Shown here: positions 52,040 through 61,009 of the stretch, piece by piece
Layout: every line of letters starts with the position of its first letter
How positions within the stretch are numbered: position 1 is the first letter of the stretch
Assembly (NCBI RefSeq): GCF_013074385.2
Contig: NZ_JABEYA020000005.1
Span: 1-64,000 of the forward strand
DNA: 64,000 nucleotides
Direction of reading: 5' to 3'
Source of the DNA: Vibrio ostreicida
GTDB taxonomy: Bacteria; Pseudomonadota; Gammaproteobacteria; Enterobacterales; Vibrionaceae
Notes under the pieces: generated by a model
Told to the model about the DNA's origin: nothing
Database searches by the model: none
Seen by the model: the letters and a program-made list of their open reading frames with translations, nothing else
Position numbers and translations under genes: made by a program

Positions 52040-53410
52040 TTATTCACAAGGCGGGGCCATATGAATAACGGCCAGCCCCCCTAAGGACGTCTCACGGTAT
52101 TTCTTGTTCATGTCTTTACCCGTCTGATACATGGTGGCGATCACTTTGTCGAGTGAGATGAGACACTTGCTGGTTCGCTTGAGTGCCATTCTAGAGGCAT
52201 TAATGGCTTTCATTGCCCCCATCGCGTTACGTTCAATGCATGGCACTTGCACTAGACCGCCAATTGGGTCGCAGGTCATCCCCAGTGAGTGTTCCATCGC
52301 GATCTCGGCGGCAATGCAGATTTGTTCATTACTGCCTCCTCTTAGGGCGGTTAATCCCGCTGCTGCCATGGAGGACGAGACGCCAACTTCCCCTTGACAA
52401 CCAACTTCTGCCCCGGATATCGAAGCATTGGTTTTATACAAAATGCCGATAGCGCCAGCCACGGCGAGGAAGTCTTTGATTTGCTTTCGGTCGAGCGCTT
52501 TGATAAAACGATGGTAATACATGAGTACCGCGGGGATAACACCCGCAGCGCCATTGGTCGGTGATGTCACAACCTGCCCACCGGCTGCGTTTTCTTCACT
52601 AACTGCAAAAGCGAACAAGTTTATCCAGTCGAGGATTTCCATTGGGTCGTTCTCAATCGCTTCGTTTGCTTCGAGCTTTTTGAGTAAGTTAGGCGCACGG
52701 CGCGTGACATTAAGTCCCCCTTCGAGGATACCTTCGGTTTCGAAGCCCCTTTGCATGCACAAAGACATCACGCTCCAGATTTGTTCTGCTTTGCGTTCTA
52801 TCTCTTGGTTGTCAAAGAAGCACACCTCGTTTTGTAGGATCATACCGCCAAGACTTAAACCACTTTCCTCGGCCATGGTCAGCATCGCTTCGGCGGAAGT
52901 AAATGCAAATGGCACTTGGACCGACTGCTCACCACTGCCATTTTCGAGCTCTTGCGCGGTGGCGATAAAACCACCCCCGACCGAATAATAGGTTTCAAAC
53001 ATCAAGGTGGCGCCTGAAGCATCAAACGCGCTGATGGTCATGCCATTTTCATGTAGGGGTAAACTGTCATTATGGAAGAGGATGTCACGATCGTATTGAA
53101 ATGAAATGTCATGGGTGCCTGAAAGTGGCAGAGATTGCTGGTCCAAGGTGGTCTGCAACGCTTGTTTGGCGCTGGTCATTTTAATGGTATCGGGTTTATT
53201 GCCCATTAAACCTAGGATCATGGCACGGTCGGTATGGTGGCCTTTTCCCGTTAAGGACAGGGAGCCATACAAGTCAACTTGAATACGTTGTACCTGAGTC
53301 AGTGTGTCGGTCAACAACTGGGTGAAGTGGTGGCCGGCGATCATCGGGCCGTTGGTGTGTGAACTGGAGGGACCGACTCCGACTTTGAAAATATCGAAAA
53401 TTGACAGCAT
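52040..53410 (-). CDS. sdaA: L-serine ammonia-lyase
   Basis: The ATG at 53410 has AGGAAG six bases upstream; 456 residues. It converts L-serine to pyruvate and ammonia with a [4Fe-4S] cluster. The N-terminal signature is MLSIFDIFKVGVGPSSSHTNGPM. The C-terminal domain has TNASISGAEVGCQGEVGVSSSMAAAGL, EHSLGMTCDPIGGLVQVPC and ERNAMGAMKAINASRMA, holding the cluster Cys residues. The length fits single-chain SdaA/SdaB. It stands alone and converges on the carboxypeptidase gene. Confidence 0.95.
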   Translation of the reverse strand: MLSIFDIFKVGVGPSSSHTNGPMIAGHHFTQLLTDTLTQVQRIQVDLYGSLSLTGKGHHTDRAMILGLMGNKPDTIKMTSAKQALQTTLDQQSLPLSGTHDISFQYDRDILFHNDSLPLHENGMTISAFDASGATLMFETYYSVGGGFIATAQELENGSGEQSVQVPFAFTSAEAMLTMAEESGLSLGGMILQNEVCFFDNQEIERKAEQIWSVMSLCMQRGFETEGILEGGLNVTRRAPNLLKKLEANEAIENDPMEILDWINLFAFAVSEENAAGGQVVTSPTNGAAGVIPAVLMYYHRFIKALDRKQIKDFLAVAGAIGILYKTNASISGAEVGCQGEVGVSSSMAAAGLTALRGGSNEQICIAAEIAMEHSLGMTCDPIGGLVQVPCIERNAMGAMKAINASRMALKRTSKCLISLDKVIATMYQTGKDMNKKYRETSLGGLAVIHMAPPCE

Positions 53411-53773
53411 AGATCTACTTCCTATTACCATGGCCTGTTTATCAGGCTCTCATTAAATATAGTTAACAAACGATTAACCGTGCTAACGCTATCTTTAACT
53501 TCTCGGTTTGTACAGTTCTTGTGTCCCTTGAATGGCATAATTGAGATATGGGTAAGGTCCTATCACCACTTATCGTCCGTCGCGATATCGAAGGCGGGTT
53601 AGGTTTTTGAGACTTAGCGCGGGTGGGGGGTGATAAAAACCTTTCCTGAAGTTGGTTAAAAAATCGAAGCTGTCTAGAATTAAGGTACTCATGGCAGCGT
53701 CGAGTCAGTTGCGACGTGCAAGATCACAGAACCTTCAGCCGCCTTTTTCGGTTGTAGAAATAAGGATTGTTAG
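53411..53773. other. Divergent promoter gap, nothing recognised
   Basis: The gap separates sdaA (leftward) from the DHH phosphoesterase gene (rightward). It must carry both promoters. No repeat, riboswitch or small gene was recognised. Confidence 0.45.
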
Positions 53774-54706
53774 ATGTCGGAACAGAAATATCGTTTGGTG
53801 ACACGGAGTGACTTTGACGGCCTCGTGTGTGCCGTACTTCTTAAACAATTGGAACTGATAGATGATATCAAGTTTGTTCACCCTAAGGACATGCAAGATG
53901 GCATCGTCGATATTACCCCTCAGGATATTGTGACTAACCTTCCCTATGTGGCTCATGCCCATTTGGTTTTTGACCATCACTTGTCGGAGGTGATGCGTAA
54001 TCCAGGACAAAGAGCCAATCATATTATTGATCCCGACGCCCCCTCTGCGGCGCGCGTGGTCTGGGAGCACTATGGTGGAGGGAAGGTATTTCCTGACCAC
54101 TGGTTGGGAATGATGGAAGCAGTGGATAAAGGGGACTCGGCACAGTTTACACGCGATGAGGTTTTGGATTCTACCGGCTGGAACTTGCTCAACTTCCTTA
54201 TGGATGCGAGAACCGGTTTGGGCCGTTTCAGAGAGTTTCGTATTTCAAATTACAATTTGATGATGGATCTTATCGATTATTGTAAGACGCATTCGATTGA
54301 CGATATTTTGCGTCACCCCGATGTCAAAGAGCGAATTGAATTGTACAAGGAACATGAAGAATTGTTTAAAGCGCAGATCCAACGTTGCGCAACGGTTCAC
54401 AGCAATTTGGTGCTGCTTGATTTAACGAGTGAAGATGTTATTTATGCGGGCAACCGATTTATGATTTATGCCTTGTTTCCACAATGCAATATCTCGATTC
54501 ATAAAATGTGGGGCTTTCAGAAACAAAACACGGTTTTTGCGACGGGTAAATCCATTTTTGATCGCGGTTCGAAAACGAATGTGGGCGAGTTGATGCTCAA
54601 GTATGGTGGCGGTGGGCACAAAGCGGCAGGGACGTGTCAGATCGACAACGAGAAAGCGGTTGAGGTGCAGCAGGCGTTGATTGACGCGATCGTGGCTGAT
54701 GGATAA
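53774..54706 (+). CDS. DHH-family phosphoesterase
   Basis: A 310-residue cytosolic protein of DHH/DHHA1 type. The metal motifs are RSDFDGLVCAVLL (Asp, about 12), VFDHHLSEV (the DHH motif, about 67) and a later Asp. The C-terminal DHHA1-like end is MLKYGGGGHKAAGTCQID (GGGGH). Relatives are exopolyphosphatase-like or nanoRNase-like enzymes; the exact substrate is not known. It ends at a strong terminator shared with the convergent diguanylate cyclase gene. Confidence 0.9.
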   Translation: MSEQKYRLVTRSDFDGLVCAVLLKQLELIDDIKFVHPKDMQDGIVDITPQDIVTNLPYVAHAHLVFDHHLSEVMRNPGQRANHIIDPDAPSAARVVWEHYGGGKVFPDHWLGMMEAVDKGDSAQFTRDEVLDSTGWNLLNFLMDARTGLGRFREFRISNYNLMMDLIDYCKTHSIDDILRHPDVKERIELYKEHEELFKAQIQRCATVHSNLVLLDLTSEDVIYAGNRFMIYALFPQCNISIHKMWGFQKQNTVFATGKSIFDRGSKTNVGELMLKYGGGGHKAAGTCQIDNEKAVEVQQALIDAIVADG

Positions 54707-54726
54707 ATGCCCAAACAGGTTAGGCA

Positions 54727-54765
54727 GACACTAAAAAAGCCCGCATGGGCTTTTTTTAGTGTCTG
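54727..54765. terminator. Bidirectional intrinsic terminator
   Basis: AGACACTAAAAAAGCCC, the loop GCAT, then GGGCTTTTTTTAGTGTCT form a near-perfect palindrome with A- and T-runs on both sides. It ends both the DHH gene (plus) and the diguanylate cyclase gene (minus). Confidence 0.92.
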
Positions 54766-54790
54766 AGATGGGCTCGGTAGACATGAGGCC

Positions 54791-55807
54791 CTATAACGGC
54801 ATCACACGGTTGCGTCCAAGCTCTTTGGCTTCATATAGGAGTTTGTCGGCTCGGTCGATGACGGAGCTTGGGTGCTCGCCTGCTTCCAACTCAGCGACAC
54901 CAAATGACGCAGTAATATTGCCGATTTGCTTGCCAGTTCGGCGATCTTTTATCGACAGTTTTTCTATGGAACGACGCAGGCCATCGGCAAATTGACGTGC
55001 AATGCGCAGCGTCTTATGGGGCATGATCAGGGCAAACTCTTCTCCGCCGTATCGGTAGGCATGAATGCCATCACGACTGCTGGTCTGAAGACGTTTGGCG
55101 ATGCCTTTAATCACCGCATCGCCAAACAAGTGGCCATAGGTGTCATTGAAGTTTTTGAAGTGATCGATGTCGGCCAGAATCAGGCACATCTTTTGCTCTG
55201 CTTGGCACAATGTTGCTAGATCTTTATCAAAAGCACGGCGGTTGTACAAACTGGTCAGGCTATCAAATAGGGCATCTTGCTGAACTTCGACAAGTTGAGA
55301 TTTCAATCGCTGAATTTCTTCCGTCGCAGTTTCAAGCTGGTTGTTTAAAAACGTGGTCGAGTGTCTGATTTCTTTCGATTCGGCGATCAGTTGCCGAACT
55401 ACTTTCATGACGTCGTCAATAGACATCGCTTCATCGTCCACTTTTTCTAAATGTTCGAAACTTTTATCGATCACTTCAGAAAAATGGGAAGTATCTGCCA
55501 ATGTATCCGTCATTGATGAGGAGACTTGTCCAACGAGCAATTCGATATTGACCCTAAGATCTTTCATATCGGTTTCCGCGCGGCTGGCAATATAACTGTT
55601 GTACAGTTTTTCACCTGCCGCGGGCGGACACAGGCCATAATTATCGATGATGTTGTCCATCGCCAGATTCATCTCTGGAAGGGCATTATCAACATAAGTA
55701 TACCAAAGCGCGTAGTTGGCTGGCGTCGCCGCTACGTGGTTTTGCATCATCAAAGGGACAGCTTTTTTTAGATTCGCGGTCGATTTTTTAAAATCGTCGT
55801 CTGTCAT
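54791..55807 (-). CDS. Diguanylate cyclase (GGDEF domain), VCA0956-like
   Basis: A 338-residue cytosolic protein. The N-terminal helical region (DDFKKSTANLKKAVPLMM, NHVAATPANYALWYTYVD, GLCPPAAGEKLYNSY) matches the V. cholerae VCA0956 type. A coiled coil (about 130-175) leads into the GGDEF domain. The substrate segment is LADIDHFKNFNDTYGHLFGD, the active-site loop is YRYGGEEFAL (GGEEF, about 254). The domain ends ADKLLYEAKELGRNRV. No EAL domain or clear RxxD inhibitory site is visible. It should make cyclic di-GMP and promote biofilm over motility. Confidence 0.93.
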   Translation of the reverse strand: MTDDDFKKSTANLKKAVPLMMQNHVAATPANYALWYTYVDNALPEMNLAMDNIIDNYGLCPPAAGEKLYNSYIASRAETDMKDLRVNIELLVGQVSSSMTDTLADTSHFSEVIDKSFEHLEKVDDEAMSIDDVMKVVRQLIAESKEIRHSTTFLNNQLETATEEIQRLKSQLVEVQQDALFDSLTSLYNRRAFDKDLATLCQAEQKMCLILADIDHFKNFNDTYGHLFGDAVIKGIAKRLQTSSRDGIHAYRYGGEEFALIMPHKTLRIARQFADGLRRSIEKLSIKDRRTGKQIGNITASFGVAELEAGEHPSSVIDRADKLLYEAKELGRNRVMPL

Positions 55808-55970
55808 GTGATTATAAGAATTCTTTGTTACCCAACACTTAAATTAAGGTTAGCGGATCTCGCTCCCAGATGCTTGGGTAAATCCTAATAAATTTTGATT
55901 ATTTTAATAGTTTTATCAACTTAAAGACGCAATTCCCACTTATGAGATCTAAAAAACGGTGGCTAATCAA

Positions 55971-56906
55971 TTAGACACCGACTTCAAGACCTTCATCAGC
56001 GTGGTTAGATTCGAGTTTTTCTGCGCCTCGAAGCATGGCTTTGATCAAATCTGCAGCGTGGAATTTCTCTAAAGCCTCGTGTGCGCCGACCTGTTGTGCT
56101 CTATCAACGCAAATTTCACTTGAGAGTGAGGTGTGCAAAATAATATACGCATGTCTTAACTGCTGGTCGCTTTGGGTTTCAAAAGCCAACTCATAGCCAT
56201 CCAAACCGGGCATCTCAATATCACTGACTAACAGTTGAATGGGCTCGCCACGCTCGGCTTCTTGCTTCATGACCTCGAGAGCTTCTAGCCCGTTATTACG
56301 GATTTGATAACCGATATTGATGCTATCTAATGCATCTGACAACTGTTTCCGAGCAATGGAAGAATCGTCTACCAACAAGATGTTGAGTGCTTTGAGTCTT
56401 TCACGTTCAATATCGGTGAGCATCGGGATATTGGTCGACTCGTACTGCGGATAAATTTTGGATAGTAACAATTCGACGTCTAACATTTGTATAATTTGAT
56501 CGTCAAAGCGTGTGATCCCCGTGACAAACACGTTTCTGCCCGCGGATTCAGGTGCAGGCTCGATCGAGCGCCAGTTGCATTCAATGATTTTTTCAATGGA
56601 GCGCACCATAAAGGCGACGATGGTTCTTAGGCAATCAGTAACAATCAAATAACAATTATTGTATTCCTCCGGTTGAATTGGCCTAAAGCCAATCGCCGCA
56701 GGCATATTGATCACGGGAATGGTTTTATTACGGATCGTCACCGTCCCAATCACATGATGATGGGAATAGGGGATCTGAGTGGTCGGTTGGAAAGGAACAA
56801 TCTCACGAACCTTCAATGTACCGATCGCAAACGGTTGTGCGTTAGGTGTTAATGTAAACATTAGCATCCCTTGCGATTGATTTGCCTTACTGATTGTTTT
56901 CGCCAT
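55971..56906 (-). CDS. cheV: Chemotaxis coupling protein CheV
   Basis: A 311-residue protein with an N-terminal CheW domain (about 10-155: FAIGTLKVREIVPFQPTTQIPYSHHHVIGTVTIRNKTIPVINM) and a C-terminal receiver domain (about 172-300). The receiver has acidic Asp pair LLVDDSS, phospho-acceptor Asp in LLVSDIEMPGLDGYE, Thr/Ser in ILHTSLS, and Lys in ALEKFHAADL. CheV links chemoreceptors to CheA and may take phosphate from it. It is a single gene; Vibrio genomes usually carry several CheV paralogues outside the main che operon. Confidence 0.93.
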   Translation of the reverse strand: MAKTISKANQSQGMLMFTLTPNAQPFAIGTLKVREIVPFQPTTQIPYSHHHVIGTVTIRNKTIPVINMPAAIGFRPIQPEEYNNCYLIVTDCLRTIVAFMVRSIEKIIECNWRSIEPAPESAGRNVFVTGITRFDDQIIQMLDVELLLSKIYPQYESTNIPMLTDIERERLKALNILLVDDSSIARKQLSDALDSINIGYQIRNNGLEALEVMKQEAERGEPIQLLVSDIEMPGLDGYELAFETQSDQQLRHAYIILHTSLSSEICVDRAQQVGAHEALEKFHAADLIKAMLRGAEKLESNHADEGLEVGV

Positions 56907-57103
56907 GACGTTGCTTTCTCAAAAATGAAACTTTATTAGGAATGTGATCTTAACGTATTTACAGATCTATTCAAATAGGATATATCAATTTCTGCTAACT
57001 GGTTGTATTACAGTCAGGTTATTTTCTATCTGGGATGAAGATCTCATCACCTTCGGGTAAAATGGCGGTATTTACTCCCTAAAATCTACTAAGAGCATTT
57101 TAT

Positions 57104-57382
57104 ATGGCGAATACAGCAGCCGCATTGCACATCCTAGTCAAGCATAAAGAACAAGCCGAAGACATCATCAAACAACTGAAGAAAGGGGCCAAATTTCAGA
57201 CCTTGGCCAAGAAGTACTCGACTTGCCCATCAGGGAAAAAAGGCGGCGACTTGGGTGAGTTCAGAAAAGGACAAATGGTGCCCCAGTTTGACAAAGTGTG
57301 CTTCAACGGCGAAACCCTTGTCCCACATTTGGTCAAAACCAAGTTCGGCTGGCATGTGGTTAAAGTCCTCTATCGCACCTAG
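57104..57382 (+). CDS. ppiC: Parvulin-type peptidyl-prolyl isomerase C
   Basis: A 92-residue cytosolic parvulin, the exact size of E. coli PpiC. It begins [21 protein letters not shown]. The active-site groups are in [36 protein letters not shown] and [11 protein letters not shown], with the conserved His residues, Cys, Met, Phe and Gln in place. It catalyses cis-trans isomerisation of prolyl bonds. It stands alone with its own short promoter gap. Confidence 0.96.
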   Translation: MANTAAALHILVKHKEQAEDIIKQLKKGAKFQTLAKKYSTCPSGKKGGDLGEFRKGQMVPQFDKVCFNGETLVPHLVKTKFGWHVVKVLYRT

Positions 57383-57496
57383 CCTTTGGTTTGTTAGCGT
57401 CAACGTTTTCCGAGCAGCGACGCTCAGATTGGGGGGACTCCTCGTCTGAGCTTGCTCGTAAACTGACCCATATGATGCCCTGACGGCGCTACCTCG

Positions 57497-58246
57497 TTAT
57501 TGATGCGATAAAATATCTACATTGTTTTGCCACTTTGACCGTTGATGGATATGGCCTAATGATTGCCAGCGCAATACTTGGGGATCATTGGTGATAAATA
57601 ATTCGTAGCGACCATCAAGCTTGGACAGCCCCAGTACTTCGAGTAGAGAGGCGTTTATCTGAACGAGGACATCGGGGTTCTTTGTGTCGTTGGTGAAACC
57701 AACCACCGAAACCCGAACAGACTCCCCTGGTGGGACGGGGTTTTCTATCAACACCGAATCGCCAATTTTATAGTAGCGCCCCTTTTCATGCTGGCGGTTG
57801 ATTTTGACGCTGAGTTTATCCAGTGACGATGAACTGGAATAGACCGCAGTCGCCCTGAACATGGCCAAAATTTCTTGGCGTACCAAACTGTCTTGTTGCT
57901 CGGCCCATGTTCGGATTGACTCAATCCACAGTTGATTATTGCTTAAATCACTTGAATGCTGATCGACGGTAGCGATAAGAGCATGCGCCTTGCCCTCTAA
58001 ACGCGTTTGTAGCTCTGTGGTGGCAGCAATGTCTTCAATGTGGTTAGCCCAGTTAGGCCCCAGATGCTGATCTAGGACTTTTTCATACTTTAAGCTTTGC
58101 TTGGTTAGAACGGAGACTTGTTGAGACAATGACTGGAACTTGTGATAGGCGATGCCTGCGGTAAACACCACGCCCAAGATGGCAACTCCCGATGCCAAGG
58201 TGCCCATCCACTTAGATAAAAGGTCCGTTAGATTACTCTCTGGCAC
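57497..58246 (-). CDS. Membrane-anchored coiled-coil protein, unknown
   Basis: A 249-residue protein with a single N-terminal membrane helix (GTLASGVAILGVVFTAGIAYHKF, about 16-38). The next 100 residues are heptad-rich and probably a coiled coil (QQVSVLTKQSLKYEKVLDQ, TTELQTRLEGKAHALIATVDQHSSDLS). The C-terminal 110 residues look beta-rich (YYKIGDSVLIENPVPPGESVRVSVVGF). The layout suggests an inner-membrane protein with a periplasmic or cytosolic helical stalk. No family is recognised. Confidence 0.6.
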   Translation of the reverse strand: MPESNLTDLLSKWMGTLASGVAILGVVFTAGIAYHKFQSLSQQVSVLTKQSLKYEKVLDQHLGPNWANHIEDIAATTELQTRLEGKAHALIATVDQHSSDLSNNQLWIESIRTWAEQQDSLVRQEILAMFRATAVYSSSSSLDKLSVKINRQHEKGRYYKIGDSVLIENPVPPGESVRVSVVGFTNDTKNPDVLVQINASLLEVLGLSKLDGRYELFITNDPQVLRWQSLGHIHQRSKWQNNVDILSHQ

Positions 58247-58684
58247 AGCGACTCCCTTTATAACCGTCTCGATTGACCCATGCTAGCACCATATTAAATT
58301 TGATGCACATTTAATGAGTGTAAGAAGTTGGCAATTCGCCCACTTCATCCCCCACCTAATTAGCCACAGAATATAGGCAACTCATATGATAAGAGAAATG
58401 ACTCAAACCGATTTGGAGCAGTTTTCGCCAACCTTCGCTGACGCTATCCAAGTGAGCAGAAAACGGGAAAAGAAAACGAAGAAAACGAGGACAGGCGCTT
58501 TTATTCTTTTTATTGGTTAAGGTTAATAAGATACCTGTCTTGTTTCTGAGTTTCGGTTAATCAGTTTCAGCGGACTTCTAGAGAACAAGATGGCCTGACA
58601 TGGAAAAACCCTTCTGATGGTTTATTATATGAGCCTATACACTTATTGTGATCAGCTCTACCACTTATCAGGAGGCCAGTTGTC
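58247..58684. other. Gap with an inverted REP-like pair
   Basis: GAAAACGAGGACAGGCGC (58481-58498) and ATACCTGTCTTGTTTC (58531-58546) form an inverted pair. AGGAGG at 58670 is the ribosome binding site of the next gene. No gene is seen. Confidence 0.5.
58481..58548. repeat. Inverted pair of the GGACAGGC repeat
   Basis: The arms are GAGGACAGGCGC and its diverged partner ACCTGTCTTG, about 32 bases apart. It is an older, more diverged copy of the dispersed family. Confidence 0.7.
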
Positions 58685-59863
58685 ATGACTATAATCAGCA
58701 AGGTGTTTTTTATCAGTGCTATCGTTGTCACGGGGCTTAACGCCAGTTTCAGTTGGGCGGAACAACCTTGTTCGCTGAGAATTCCAGTGAACCAGTATTT
58801 GGTCGATGGTGAAGTCCTTGGCGTCAAACCCGGTGACACAATTTGTCTTGAATCTGGTGAGCGAGGGCCAATGAGAATCCAGCATTTACATGGCAGTGAT
58901 TCATTGCCTATTACCGTCACCAACGTTGATGGCCCAGTCACCACAACGCCCTACGAATACAGCATAGCCCTAGAAGATGCCTCGTTTGTCATACTAAAAA
59001 GCTCCGAAACGAAACAAACTGACCCATACCAAATAAAACTGGGAGGGACGCTGAGTGTGGGGCAATTGAGTCATCATGTGACCATAGAAGGTGTTGAAAT
59101 CTACCGAGCGCGATTTGCCGGTATGCTGATAAAAACCGATCCGACTTGCGACCCCAGAACGTGGCGAAGCAATTTTCTCATGTCAGGCCTGAGGGTTCGT
59201 GGTAACTATATTCATGATACTGAAGAAGGTGAGGGGATGTATATCGGTTATACAGGTAAGAGCCGAACGCTCATGTGTGACGGGGTCGAAACGACGGTGT
59301 ATCCGCATCAACTGGACGATGTCCTAATAGAAAATAACCGTGTCGAACTTATCGCTGCTGATGGCATTCAGCTCAATTCGGTCAAACAGGAAGGGCACAT
59401 TAAAGGGAACCGCATTTATCAAACGGGTTTAAGCCCGTTCGCACCAGTCTGGCAGAACACTGGGATACAGGTTGGAGGTGACAATGTCACTATTTCCGAC
59501 AACTTGATTGTTCGAGCCGGTGGAAATGGCATGATGCTGGATGGCGATAATCTATCTGTTATTGGCAATATGGTGATTATGGCGGGTGAAAACGCGATCT
59601 TTTCTCGTAACCCAGCTCAGCAGGATAGCCAAAACTCAGGAGGGCTGGCGCATCAATATCGTCAAAATGTACTGATTCAAAGTGGTGACTATGCTATTAA
59701 AAACTATGCGATTCTTACTTCGACACCACACATGATCACGCAAAACACCATTGAGCATAATGGAGAACGAGATGCAGCCAATCGCTTAAAGATCTTTTCT
59801 TATCTCAATGATACCGTATCTCGGCAAGAAGAAAATAACCTCATTGTTGACTCGACGCAATAG
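58685..59863 (+). CDS. Secreted right-handed beta-helix protein
   Basis: A 392-residue protein with AGGAGG nine bases before its ATG and a signal peptide (VFFISAIVVTGLNASFSWA, cleaved near residue 25). The rest carries parallel beta-helix repeats: GVEIYRARFAGMLIK, LRVRGNYIHDTEEGEGMYIG, DVLIENNRVELIAADGIQLNSV, GHIKGNRIYQTG and NVTISDNLIVRAGGNGMMLDG. This is the pectate-lyase-like/NosD fold of polysaccharide lyases and adhesins. No catalytic set can be assigned. Four N-terminal-half Cys could pair in the periplasm. It may act on an extracellular polysaccharide; the substrate is unknown. Confidence 0.75.
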   Translation: MTIISKVFFISAIVVTGLNASFSWAEQPCSLRIPVNQYLVDGEVLGVKPGDTICLESGERGPMRIQHLHGSDSLPITVTNVDGPVTTTPYEYSIALEDASFVILKSSETKQTDPYQIKLGGTLSVGQLSHHVTIEGVEIYRARFAGMLIKTDPTCDPRTWRSNFLMSGLRVRGNYIHDTEEGEGMYIGYTGKSRTLMCDGVETTVYPHQLDDVLIENNRVELIAADGIQLNSVKQEGHIKGNRIYQTGLSPFAPVWQNTGIQVGGDNVTISDNLIVRAGGNGMMLDGDNLSVIGNMVIMAGENAIFSRNPAQQDSQNSGGLAHQYRQNVLIQSGDYAIKNYAILTSTPHMITQNTIEHNGERDAANRLKIFSYLNDTVSRQEENNLIVDSTQ

Positions 59864-59960
59864 ACTTGTGCTCTATACTGGCTCAACCCCATGACGTTTA
59901 AAGGGACGACAGAGTCCCTTAATTCGTCAGGTTCTCAGACCCTTCCAGATTGCGCTCCAT

Positions 59961-60611
59961 TTATGCTTTGCGAGCCGAAAAAAGCGCAACACAGCCGACA
60001 ACGTCAATGTTCACATCACAAAATTCGTGCTGGAGCGCAGTTTCTAAACCGTTAAGATCATCCTGACTGTTACTGAAAATACCTTTTTTATTGTAAAACG
60101 CCATCAGCTTTGTTGCGAAGGCATTTCGCGCAGTCCCCTGACCGAGTATCGTACTGCCAAATAGCACTCCTCCGGGGTTCATTACGGCTTTTAAATGAGT
60201 GAAAAGTTGACTTTTTTCAGGGATGCTACCGGGTAAACAGTGCAGTAAATAATTGACGCTGACAGAATCGAAACCTTGTTCAATAGACAAAGGTTCCAAC
60301 GCATTTTGACAGTAAATTTCTGGGTCCAAATGCTCAATGGCTTTGGAAGTTGAACCGAGACTGTTTCTATTCAAATCCAGTAGGGCGATGCGTTCAGTGT
60401 TGCTGGTCAGGTACTTTTTAAGGTAGTAGCCAGTACCTACACCAACATCGAGGTGATGAGTGGACGCCAAAGCGGAAAACAGGTGGCCAATGCGTTTGGT
60501 TGGGCACTTCCAGAGGAAATGATTTGAGAAGCCCAATACCCAGAGGTCATAAATGGAAAGAATCTTCTTTGAGTAAACAGCCTGACCTGCGATCACCGCA
60601 TCGTTGTTCAT
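59961..60611 (-). CDS. SAM-dependent methyltransferase, class I
   Basis: A 216-residue enzyme with AAGGA eight bases before the start. Motif I is HHLDVGVGTGYYLKKYL (D-V-G-V-G-T-G, about 53), the acidic strand is IALLDLNRNSL, and FDSVSVNYLLHCLPGSIPEK is the motif following strand 4. GGVLFGSTILGQG ends the core. The N-terminal YSKKILSIYDLWVLGFSNHFLWKCP helix pair is also seen in small-molecule methyltransferases. The acceptor is unknown. It stands alone. Confidence 0.88.
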   Translation of the reverse strand: MNNDAVIAGQAVYSKKILSIYDLWVLGFSNHFLWKCPTKRIGHLFSALASTHHLDVGVGTGYYLKKYLTSNTERIALLDLNRNSLGSTSKAIEHLDPEIYCQNALEPLSIEQGFDSVSVNYLLHCLPGSIPEKSQLFTHLKAVMNPGGVLFGSTILGQGTARNAFATKLMAFYNKKGIFSNSQDDLNGLETALQHEFCDVNIDVVGCVALFSARKA

Positions 60612-61009
60612 GTTGTTATCCTTAATATTTCATTCGTATCGTGCGCTATTAAATTGATGATGGCATCAAAATACACCGATTGGACAAGCCGTATTGTAGC
60701 ATCTCACTTAGTGGTGGATATAATGAATTATAAAATGAGATAACCGTTCTTTGCCCAGCGGCGAAATCGGCGATCGGGTGGAAATATAACCAAGAGGAAC
60801 GACTCGAAAAGCAAAATCGACGTATTGATCTCTCTCCTCTGAAGGTCAGGTACTATCCAAGGATATTAAGCATCATCTTTCACGGTTGTTAGATCAGTTG
60901 GGTGATAAGGACTTTGCTTTGGCTTGGTGACAGCGACAGCAAGGTGTTTCTATGACTGTAAATAGTATTCGGAGGCCCAACACGATAGCCTGAGCAAATG
61001 AGCCTGCTG
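60612..61009. other. Gap with a possible decayed gene
   Basis: On the plus strand, about 60780-60960, two frames look coding: NQEERLEKQNRRIDLSPL, then after a shift QVLSKDIKHHLSRLLDQL followed by GDKDFALAW and a stop. They could be parts of one decayed helical protein. No family is recognised and the call is weak. Confidence 0.3.
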
